Assembly (NCBI RefSeq): GCF_004005855.1
Contig: NZ_SACL01000009.1
Span: 62,001-126,000, forward strand
Direction: 5' to 3'
DNA from: Rhodovarius crocodyli
GTDB lineage: Bacteria > Pseudomonadota > Alphaproteobacteria > Acetobacterales > Acetobacteraceae
Length of the DNA: 64,000 nt
Under the pieces are notes generated by a model. The model saw only the letters and a list, made by a program, of their open reading frames with translations. It had not been told where the DNA came from and did no database searches. The position numbers and the translations under genes were made by a program. Shown here in pieces: positions 57,737-64,000 of this stretch (position 1 is its first letter; the number at the start of each line of letters is the position of its first letter).

Positions 57737-58960
57737 ATGACCATCGCGCGACGGCCCTTGCTGGCCGCTGCGGGTGCTGCCGCCTTCGGCCGCGCCCATG
57801 CCCAGACCGCCCCCACCATCCGCATCGGCGTGCTGACCGACATGAACGGTCCCTATGCCGCCAATACCGGCCCGGGCTCCGTCGTCGGTGCCCGGCTGGC
57901 GGCCGAGGACATGATGCGCGCCCATCCCGGCCTGAAGGTCGAGGTTATCCAGGGCGATTTCCAGAACCGACCCGATGTCGGCACCACCATGGCCCGCAGC
58001 TGGCTGGACCAGCAGGGGGTGGATGTGATCCTGGACGTGCCCGTCTCCTCCGTGGCCCTGGCCGTGGCGGATCTGGTGCGCGAGAAGGACAAGGTGGCGC
58101 TGTTCACCGGCCCCGCCGCCGCCAACCTCTCGGGCGACAAGTGCGGGCCCAACCACGCGCACTGGACCTATGACACCTGGGCGCTGGCCTCGGGCACCGG
58201 GCGGGCGCTGGTGGCCGATGGCGGCGACAGCTGGTTCTTCATCACCGCCGACTACGCCTTCGGCCATGCGCTGGAGCGCGATACGGCCGAATTCGTCCGC
58301 GCGGCCGGCGGGCGCGTGGTGGGGCAGGCGCGCACGCCGTTCCCCGGCACGACCGACTTTTCCTCCTTCCTGCTGCAGGCCCAGTCCAGCCGCGCCAAGA
58401 TCGTGGGCCTGGCCAATGCCGGGGCGGACACGGTGAACTGCATCAAGCAGGCCGCCGAATTCGGCCTGACCCGGCGCGGGGTGCGCCTCGCGGGGCTGCT
58501 GTTCCAGATCGCGGATGTGCATGCCGTGGGCCTCGCCGCTGCGCAGGGGCTGGTGCTGACCGAGGCCTTCTACTGGGACATGAACGAGGCGAGCCGCGCC
58601 TTCTCCGCCCGCGTGGCCCCGGCGTTGGGCGGCCAGAAGCCCTCCATGATCCACGCCGGCGCCTATTCGGCCGTGACCCATTACCTGAAAGCCGCGGCCG
58701 CCCTGGGGGCCGAGCGCGTGAAGGCCAGCGGCCGTGCCGCCATGGAATGGATGAAGGCCAACCCCACCGAGGACCCGCTGTTCGGCCGGGGCACCCTGCG
58801 CGCCGATGGCCGCAAGCTGCATGACATGTACCTGTTCCAGGTGAAGTCGCCCGAGGAGAGCCGCCACCCCTGGGACTACTACGCGCTGCGCCAGACCATC
58901 CCGGCCGCGCAGGCCTTCCGCCCGCTCGACCAGGGCGGCTGCTCGCTGGTCCGCCCGTGA
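57737..58960 (+). CDS. Liv-type (family 1/Peripla_BP_6) ABC transporter substrate-binding protein
   Basis: A 407-residue periplasmic receptor. Tat-like signal MTIARRPLLAAAGAAAFGRAHAQ; then TIRIGVLTDMNGPYAANTGPGSVVGARLAAEDM, the standard start of branched-chain amino acid/amide receptors, GQARTPFPGTTDFSSFLLQAQSSRAKIVGLANAGAD and a C-terminal DGRKLHDMYLFQVK. No Liv permease or ATPase genes accompany it. It forms a three-gene operon with an SCP2-like protein and an alpha/beta hydrolase, suggesting capture of an ester- or amide-like compound. Confidence 0.87.
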   Translation: MTIARRPLLAAAGAAAFGRAHAQTAPTIRIGVLTDMNGPYAANTGPGSVVGARLAAEDMMRAHPGLKVEVIQGDFQNRPDVGTTMARSWLDQQGVDVILDVPVSSVALAVADLVREKDKVALFTGPAAANLSGDKCGPNHAHWTYDTWALASGTGRALVADGGDSWFFITADYAFGHALERDTAEFVRAAGGRVVGQARTPFPGTTDFSSFLLQAQSSRAKIVGLANAGADTVNCIKQAAEFGLTRRGVRLAGLLFQIADVHAVGLAAAQGLVLTEAFYWDMNEASRAFSARVAPALGGQKPSMIHAGAYSAVTHYLKAAAALGAERVKASGRAAMEWMKANPTEDPLFGRGTLRADGRKLHDMYLFQVKSPEESRHPWDYYALRQTIPAAQAFRPLDQGGCSLVRP

Positions 58961-59319
58961 CCCCGCTGGACCTGCCCGCCGTGGTGAATGCCGACCCCGT
59001 GCTGCGGCGCTGGGGCCGGAACCTCTCGGCCGAGGTGCTGCTGGAGGTCGGGCCGCAATCCTGGTTGCTCTCCATCGTGAAGGGGGCCGTGGAGGCACGC
59101 CCCGGCCCCTTCCTGATGCCGCGCTGGGATGTGGCGCTGCGCATCGACCCCGACGCCTGGGCCGACTACCTGCGCCCCGAGCCGCCACCCGGCCGGCATG
59201 ACCTGTTCGCCCTGATCCGCTTCGGCAAGTTGAAGCTGGAAGGCAACCTGCACCCCTTCATGAGCCATATCCTGTGGTTCAAGGGCGCGCTGGCCACGCT
59301 GCGGGGGGCCGCCGCATGA
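58957..59319 (+). CDS. Small SCP2-like protein of unknown function
   Basis: A 120-residue cytoplasmic protein from a GTG that overlaps the receptor stop (GTGA). Its pattern, ending in FGKLKLEGNLHPFMSHILWFKGAL and preceded by strands such as SAEVLLEVGPQSWLLSIVKGAV, resembles sterol carrier protein 2-like domains (strands then a hydrophobic helix). No catalytic residues are visible. It may bind a hydrophobic ligand for the hydrolase encoded next to it, whose start it overlaps. Confidence 0.6.
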   Translation: MTPLDLPAVVNADPVLRRWGRNLSAEVLLEVGPQSWLLSIVKGAVEARPGPFLMPRWDVALRIDPDAWADYLRPEPPPGRHDLFALIRFGKLKLEGNLHPFMSHILWFKGALATLRGAAA

Positions 59320-60158
59320 TGGAGGACATCATCGGCCGCTACATGCGGCTCGACCTCGATGGCGTGGCGCACCGGATCTACGTGGAGGAAGCCGGGCAGG
59401 GCATTCCCCTGCTGTGCCTGCACACCGCCGGCTCCGACACCCGCCAGTGGCGCGGGCTGCTGAACGACCCGGCCGTGACGCGCCATTTCCGCTGCATCGC
59501 CTTCGACCTGCCCTGGCACGGCAAGTCCTCGCCGCCCGAGGGCTGGTGGAAGGACGAATACAAGCTGACCACGGCAGACTACGCCGGTGCGGTGATGGGC
59601 GTCTCGCGCGCGCTGGGCCTGGAAAAGCCCATCGTCATGGGCTGCTCCATCGGCGGGCGCATCGTGCTGGAACTGGCCGCCGCCTATGGCGCGGAGCTTG
59701 GCGGGGTGATCGGGCTGCAAAGCTCCTCCCATGTCGTGCCCTATTACGATGTCTCCTGGACGCACCGGGCCGATGTGCATGGCAGCGAGGCCTGCGCGGG
59801 CGTCGTCAGCGGGCTGATGGCCCCGCAATCGCCCGAGGGCGAGCGATGGGAAACCCTGTGGCACTACATGCAGGGCGGCCCCGGCGTGTTCCGCGGCGAC
59901 CTGCATTTCTACAAGGAGGAAGGCGACCTGCGCGGCCGCCTGGCCCGCATCGACACACGCCAATGCCCCGTCTGGCTGCTGACCGGCGAGTACGACTACT
60001 CCTGCACGCCGGAGGCCACGATGGAGGTGGCGGCCGCCGTGCCGGGCGCGAAGGCCCGTATCATGGAAAAGCTGGGGCATTTCCCGATGAGCGAGCATTA
60101 CGCGCAGTTCGCGGCAGCGCTGGGGCCGGTGCTGGAGGAGGTTCGGGGAAGGCAGTGA
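59316..60158 (+). CDS. Alpha/beta hydrolase
   Basis: A 280-residue hydrolase from ATG 59316, overlapping the previous stop by four bases. The oxyanion segment is LLCLHTAGSDTRQWRGLL, the nucleophile elbow GCSIGGR carries the catalytic Ser, the acid is probably the Asp in TGEYDYSCTP and the His is in KLGHFPMSEH. The elbow GCSIGG and lid sequence fit C-C bond or ester hydrolases of the MhpC/BphD-like group. Substrate unknown; the operon suggests it is imported by the Liv-type receptor. Confidence 0.85.
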   Translation: MMEDIIGRYMRLDLDGVAHRIYVEEAGQGIPLLCLHTAGSDTRQWRGLLNDPAVTRHFRCIAFDLPWHGKSSPPEGWWKDEYKLTTADYAGAVMGVSRALGLEKPIVMGCSIGGRIVLELAAAYGAELGGVIGLQSSSHVVPYYDVSWTHRADVHGSEACAGVVSGLMAPQSPEGERWETLWHYMQGGPGVFRGDLHFYKEEGDLRGRLARIDTRQCPVWLLTGEYDYSCTPEATMEVAAAVPGAKARIMEKLGHFPMSEHYAQFAAALGPVLEEVRGRQ

Positions 60159-60161
60159 TGC

Positions 60162-60401
60162 GGGGGCGTTGCCCCCGGAGCCCCCAGCCAGGGGCTCTGC
60201 CCCTGACCACCCCGCCAGGAGATAATATCTCCTGGACCTGATAGGAGTTTGGCGCCGTCGCTGGGTAAGCGGGGCGTCAATTTTATTAGAATAATCAATG
60301 CTATCAGGGTGTGGCGCCAACGCCCCGGGGTCCAGGGCCGCTACGGTCCTGGCGGGGTCCAGGGGCAGCGCCCCTGGTCTGGGTGTCGGGGGCGAAGCCC
60401 C
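60162..60401. repeat. Cluster of GC-rich hairpins between convergent operons
   Basis: The 250-base region 60159-60408 holds at least five perfect inverted repeats: GGGGGC-GTT-GCCCCC (60162-60176), CAGGGGC-TCT-GCCCCTG (60189-60205), CCAGGAGAT-AAT-ATCTCCTGG (60215-60235), CCAGGGGC-AGC-GCCCCTGG (60359-60377) and GGGGC-GAA-GCCCC (60389-60401), with an AT-rich stretch between (60279-60300). They are REP-like units placed between two converging transcripts, so termination or mRNA protection is the likely role. Confidence 0.7.
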
Positions 60402-60408
60402 TGACCTC

Positions 60409-61290
60409 TCAGTTCCCGCCTTCCGGCTCCAGATCCACGCTGACGCTCAGCCGGTGCTGCCCGCCGCCCAGTATCACGCCCCGCACCGGCGAGATGTCCT
60501 GGAAGTCCCGCCCATGCGCCAGCACGACGTGTTCTTCCTTCACGATCAGGCTGTTGGTCGGGTCCAGGTCCACCCAGCCATGGTCCGGGCCGATCCATGC
60601 GCCCACCCAGGCGTGGGACTGGTCGGCGCCCCGCCGGCGTTCCTGCCCCGGCGGCGGCCGGGTGCGGATATAGCCCGAGACATAGCGCGCCGGCAGGCCG
60701 AGGCCGCGCAGCGCCGACAGCATCAGATGGGTGAAGTCCTGGCACACGCCGCGGCGGATGCGCAGCACCTCGGCCACCGGCGTCGAGATGCTGGTCACAC
60801 CCGCCTGGAAGGTGAACTCGCGCATGATGCGGTTGTTCAGGTCCACCAGCGCCGCCAGGATCGGCCGGCCGGGCGGGAAGGACGGGCGGGCGAACTCGGT
60901 GGCCGCCGCCAGCACCGGCGCATGGGCGCTGCCGAAGGAGAATTCGGCCGCCAGCGCGCAGTCGCCCGTGCCCTCGACCGCGAGGCGCGCGACCTCCTCC
61001 CAGGGCAGGGTGGTCTCGGCCGGGGGCGGGGTGGGCAGGTCCACCTCGACCAGCGCCTCGGCATGCACCTCGAAATGCATGTGCGGCCGCGCGATGAACA
61101 GGCGCGTGGCGGCATTGCCGAAATGGTCGTGGGTTTCCGTCACGTGGTCGGGCGCGGGCAGGGCGCGGATGCGCGCCTGGATCACCCGCTGGCCCGGCAG
61201 CGCGCGCGGCTTCAGGTGCAGCAGGTGCGAGGAAAGGTCCACCGGGTCGGCGTAGGAATAGGCGGTGACATGCCGCACCCAGTACATCAT
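60409..61290 (-). CDS. Transglutaminase-like family protein
   Basis: A 293-residue protein with an N-terminal beta domain (YSYADPVDLSSHLLHLKPR) and a transglutaminase core: catalytic Cys in RRGVCQDFTHLMLSALRGLGLPARYVSGY, His in SHAWVGAW and Asp in DLDPTNSL. This is the class found beside alpha-E and circularly permuted ATP-grasp proteins, in a locus thought to make or modify a small peptide. It overlaps the upstream fusion gene by four bases. Confidence 0.9.
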   Translation of the reverse strand: MMYWVRHVTAYSYADPVDLSSHLLHLKPRALPGQRVIQARIRALPAPDHVTETHDHFGNAATRLFIARPHMHFEVHAEALVEVDLPTPPPAETTLPWEEVARLAVEGTGDCALAAEFSFGSAHAPVLAAATEFARPSFPPGRPILAALVDLNNRIMREFTFQAGVTSISTPVAEVLRIRRGVCQDFTHLMLSALRGLGLPARYVSGYIRTRPPPGQERRRGADQSHAWVGAWIGPDHGWVDLDPTNSLIVKEEHVVLAHGRDFQDISPVRGVILGGGQHRLSVSVDLEPEGGN

Positions 61291-63785
61291 GGCAGCACAT
61301 CCGCGGGCTCGGTGGCCTCGTCCAGGCCCAGCGCGCGGGCGGGCGGCAGCAGCGCGAAATAGCGCCGGGTCATGGCATCCGACAGGGCGCGCAGCGTCTC
61401 GGCCATGGCGGTCAGCCGCGGCGGCAGCGCGGCGGCGGCCACGGGCTGGTCATGCGCGCCCAGCACGTCATGCACCAGCGCATCGGCCTGGCGGGTCAGG
61501 GTCGCGGCTTCCTCGGCCAGGTCATCCTCGGCGTCGCCCGACACCTCGGTCAGTGCGGTCTGGATGGCGGCCAGCTGGAAGGCGAGGCCGCGCGGGTTGG
61601 ACGGGTCGGCCAGCACCAGGTCCAGCACGGGCGCCGGCTGCACCACGGCCAGATAGCGCGAGCGATAGGTGATGACGCTGTCGCACAGCTCCAGGATCAG
61701 CTTCAGGCCGGGCTCGACGCGCGCGGGCGGCACCTTCAGCAGCACTTCGATCTCGGCCAGCACGGACTGCCCGCGCTCGACCCGGCGGCCCAGGTCCAGG
61801 AACAGCCAGGCGCCGCCGCGCACCATGTTCTCGGCGGCGACCCCCGCCAGCACGGTGGCGAAGCGCATGTTGGCCACCATCGCGCGGGAGAGCATGTCGA
61901 GCCCGCCGGGTGCTGCCTCGCCGGCCGCGCGGGCCTTGCGCAGCGCATGGGTGAAGGCCGCGTGCATGTCGGCCGTCAACCGGTCGCGCACCATGCCCGC
62001 CAGCCCCGCGACGCGGGACTGCAGCTGGCCCACGGCACCCTCGGGCGAGGCCGCGCGGCCGAGGGCCCCGACCAGGCCGGTGGCGCCCGCCAGCGTCGGC
62101 ATCGCCTCCTCGCCGATCAGGCCCGCGTCGCGCAGGCAGCGCGCCAGCGCCAGCACCTCGGCGCTTTCATGCGGCAGGGCGGAACCGCGACGCAGCCGCG
62201 CCAGCACGGCCCGGATCAGCCGCGCCGCGCGGTCCAGCCGCTCCACATAGCGCCCGAGCCAGAACAGATTGTCCGCGACGCGGGAGGGCAGGGCGCCCGC
62301 GCTGCGGCGGATGGGCAGGGGCGGCAGCGCCTGCGGGCCGGGGCCGCGCAGCGGGGCCTCGTCCTCGGCCAGCACCCAGACATCCTTGGACAGGCCGTAT
62401 TGCGGCAGCCGGCCGCTGACGGGGTGATCGGCTTCCAGCGCGCGGGCGAAGCCGCCGGGCAGGGCGTGCCAGTCCTCGCCGTCGCTGATCGCGAACAGGC
62501 GCAGCATGACGGGCATGGGCGCCAGTCCCTTCCGGCCGAAGCTCGGCGCCTGGCTGCCGATCGGCCAGCGGGTGGCGGCCAGATTGCCGGGCCGGGCCGC
62601 GGCCTCGATGCCCGGCATGGGCAGGGCGCCGGCAGCGCCGTCGGTGGCCGGGCGCAGCAGCCAGTCATCGCCCGAGGCCGCCACCGCATCCCGGGCGCCT
62701 GGGGTGGACAGCCAATGGGTCTCCAGGCTTTCCAGCAGCAGTTCCTCGCCCAGCAGGCGGCGGCACAGGGCGGGCAGGAAGGCCATCAGCGCAGGGCTTT
62801 CGGCCAGCCCCGCGCCGGGCGCGTTCAGCACCGTCAGCGCGCCGTGGCGGGCGGCGTCCAGCAGGCCGGGAACACCCGCCGTCGCCTGGGCCGCCGGAAA
62901 CTCCATGGGGTCAAGCTGCGCGGCCTCGGCCCGGTTCAGCAGCACATCCACCTGCTGCAGCCCGGCGAGCGTCTTGAGGTACAGCCCGCCGCCGCGCACC
63001 GTCAGGTCCCCGGCCTCGACCAGCGCGGCCGAGATCTCCCGGCCCAGCACCACATGCTCGAACCAGTGCGGCTGCATGTGGCCGGGCGAGAGCAGGGCCA
63101 CGGCGGGGGCCGTGCGGCCATGCGGGGCCAGGCGCTGCAGCGATTCCTGCCATAGCTCGAAGAAGCTGCTGAGCGCGCGGGGCTTCACCACCACCAGCGC
63201 CTCGGCCATCGCCTGGTTCATCAGGCGGCGATTTTCCAGCGCGTAGCCCAGCCCGCTAACCATGGCCGTCCGGTCGCTGACGACGCGCCAGATGCCGTCC
63301 GGGCAGCGGATGACGTCCATGCCCGCCAGATGCAGCATGGGCCGGTGGGGCGGGTTGGTCGCGTGCCGCCCGGGGCGCAGGAAATGCGGGTTGGCGAAGA
63401 CCAGCGCCGCCGGCAGCAGCCCTTCCTTCAGAAGATGCTGCGGGCCGTAGATGTCGGCCAGCACAGCCTCCAGCAGCCGCGCGCGCTGGGTCAGCCCGGC
63501 TTCCAGCGCGGCGAATTCACGGGCTGTGATGGGCAGGGGGATGGGGTCGCAGCGCCAGCCGGTCTCGGTGCTGGTGATGCCGGGCAGCAGCGAGGCCACG
63601 CCCTCATCCTCGGCGGCGCGGGCGAGGCGGCCCGCCCGTTCATCGAGCTGCGGCTTGCCCAGCCCGCCCACCGCCCCGATCAGCGCGCGCCAGTGCGGGC
63701 GGATCTGGCCATTGCCATCCACCATTTCGTCCAGCACGGGCGTGTCGCCTGCAGCGGTACGCACTGAGATTTTACAGCCCCACAA
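61287..63785 (-). CDS. Circularly permuted ATP-grasp type 2 protein fused to alpha-E domain
   Basis: Up to 832 residues; start uncertain (TTG at 63785, or GTG at 63764). The N-terminal half (to about 480) is the circularly permuted ATP-grasp fold (PHFLRPGRHATNPPHRPMLHLAGMDVIR, VSDRTAMVSGLGYALENR, LLSPGHMQPHWFEHVVLGRE), and the C-terminal part (from about 495) is the helical alpha-E domain (RVADNLFWLGRYVERLDRAARLIRAVLARL). These are usually two genes; here they are fused. ATP-grasp enzymes form peptide-like amide bonds, consistent with the neighbouring transglutaminases. Confidence 0.87.
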   Translation of the reverse strand: MWGCKISVRTAAGDTPVLDEMVDGNGQIRPHWRALIGAVGGLGKPQLDERAGRLARAAEDEGVASLLPGITSTETGWRCDPIPLPITAREFAALEAGLTQRARLLEAVLADIYGPQHLLKEGLLPAALVFANPHFLRPGRHATNPPHRPMLHLAGMDVIRCPDGIWRVVSDRTAMVSGLGYALENRRLMNQAMAEALVVVKPRALSSFFELWQESLQRLAPHGRTAPAVALLSPGHMQPHWFEHVVLGREISAALVEAGDLTVRGGGLYLKTLAGLQQVDVLLNRAEAAQLDPMEFPAAQATAGVPGLLDAARHGALTVLNAPGAGLAESPALMAFLPALCRRLLGEELLLESLETHWLSTPGARDAVAASGDDWLLRPATDGAAGALPMPGIEAAARPGNLAATRWPIGSQAPSFGRKGLAPMPVMLRLFAISDGEDWHALPGGFARALEADHPVSGRLPQYGLSKDVWVLAEDEAPLRGPGPQALPPLPIRRSAGALPSRVADNLFWLGRYVERLDRAARLIRAVLARLRRGSALPHESAEVLALARCLRDAGLIGEEAMPTLAGATGLVGALGRAASPEGAVGQLQSRVAGLAGMVRDRLTADMHAAFTHALRKARAAGEAAPGGLDMLSRAMVANMRFATVLAGVAAENMVRGGAWLFLDLGRRVERGQSVLAEIEVLLKVPPARVEPGLKLILELCDSVITYRSRYLAVVQPAPVLDLVLADPSNPRGLAFQLAAIQTALTEVSGDAEDDLAEEAATLTRQADALVHDVLGAHDQPVAAAALPPRLTAMAETLRALSDAMTRRYFALLPPARALGLDEATEPADVLP

Positions 63786-63846
63786 AATAGAAGCGGTCGT
63801 TTAGCGAAACCGGCCCGGTTCCGCCATCCTCCCTCGATTCGGCATA

Positions 63847-63871
63847 AGAGGCGGCCAGGATAGCCGCCTCT
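63847..63871 (-). terminator. Strong hairpin after the DUF2126 gene
   Basis: AGAGGCGGC (63847-63855) pairs perfectly with GCCGCCTCT (63863-63871) across a 7-base loop, nine bases beyond the stop of the partial DUF2126 gene. On the minus strand a weak CTCTTAT follows, so it acts as an attenuator or terminator between the DUF2126 gene and the ATP-grasp/alpha-E gene. Confidence 0.6.
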
Positions 63872-63879
63872 CCGGCTGC

Positions 63880-64000
63880 TCAGGAATAGGCGCGCAGGTC
63901 GAGCGTGAGCGGATGTTCGGCGCTGCGGCTGGAGGGGCGCGGCACCATCGGGCCCGGCGTGTGGCCGAAGGCGAAGAAGCGCGCCCGGCGGCGGGCCTCC
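63880..64000 (-). CDS. C-terminus of DUF2126/transglutaminase-type protein, cut by window end
   Basis: The last 39 residues, EARRRARFFAFGHTPGPMV then SRSAEHPLTLDLRAYS and stop, match the conserved C-terminus of large DUF2126 proteins (EAExRRxxRFxxxGHTPG and TLDLR). These proteins have an N-terminal transglutaminase domain and are constant partners of the alpha-E/ATP-grasp and transglutaminase genes that follow here. The family call rests only on this short tail and context. Confidence 0.7.
   Translation of the reverse strand, partial: EARRRARFFAFGHTPGPMVPRPSSRSAEHPLTLDLRAYS

Overview
This 64 kb window is a high-GC, densely packed bacterial chromosome segment. Short or overlapping gene junctions (ATGA, GTGA, TAATG, TGATG), GTG and TTG starts, four solitary tripartite-tricarboxylate (TTT/Bug-type) periplasmic receptors, many solute-binding proteins and oxidative catabolic genes point to an alphaproteobacterium of the Acetobacteraceae, most like Roseomonas and relatives. 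The taxonomic call is an inference from gene style and content; there is no rRNA gene here.

Layout. 1-6369: the 5' part of fabI, a small phasin-like gene, and an HlyD / RbbA-like / YhhJ-like exporter with a TetR regulator. 6366-13797: a flavin monooxygenase, a DAO-type FAD oxidase and a family-5 binding protein on the minus strand, a GntR/FCD regulator, and a divergent amino-alcohol-kinase-like plus PLP phospho-lyase-like pair; the divergent promoter holds a nested palindrome. 13763-16320: a reactive-sulfur cluster (DUF6691, YeeE, Blh-type metallo-hydrolase, TauE/SafE). 16444-24259: RidA, a TauABC/SsuABC-type importer with a second permease, two Rieske oxygenase alpha subunits, and a divergent MocR regulator. 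24386-32189: a lipoprotein, an AraC-like regulator, an ABC-2/HlyD exporter, a TPR-containing regulator-like protein, a SnoaL-like protein and an AbrB-type membrane protein; three of these promoter regions share a CTCACnGTGAG-like palindrome. 32426-35604: cytochrome c plus an IorAB-type molybdenum hydroxylase.

36114-54200 is a series of organic-acid catabolic operons, each with its own TTT receptor. The first pairs a 2-hydroxyacid dehydrogenase, receptor, PDC-lactonase-like amidohydrolase and IclR regulator with a receptor/SMP-30 lactonase operon; a 16-bp motif matches at 14 of 16 positions in front of both. The second (PrpF, receptor, SDR, PEP-mutase/isocitrate-lyase-family lyase, LeuC-like, LeuD-like) has a divergent GntR/UTRA regulator and a near-perfect 12-bp inverted repeat. 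The third (LeuB, LeuC, LeuD, receptor) has a divergent LysR regulator and a 17-bp perfect palindrome.

54200-64000: a truncated IS3-family element that appears to have broken a minus-strand gene, tRNA-Ser(CGA), DedA and an ArnT-like transferase, a Liv-type binding protein with an SCP2-like protein and a hydrolase, a cluster of GC-rich hairpins, and a transglutaminase / circularly permuted ATP-grasp-alpha-E / DUF2126 locus cut by the window end.

The most interesting content is the PrpF-LeuCD-lyase operon (42033-47948), which looks like a methylcitrate-cycle-like or dimethylmaleate-like module for an unidentified branched or unsaturated acid, together with the regulatory palindromes that tie neighbouring operons into small local regulons.
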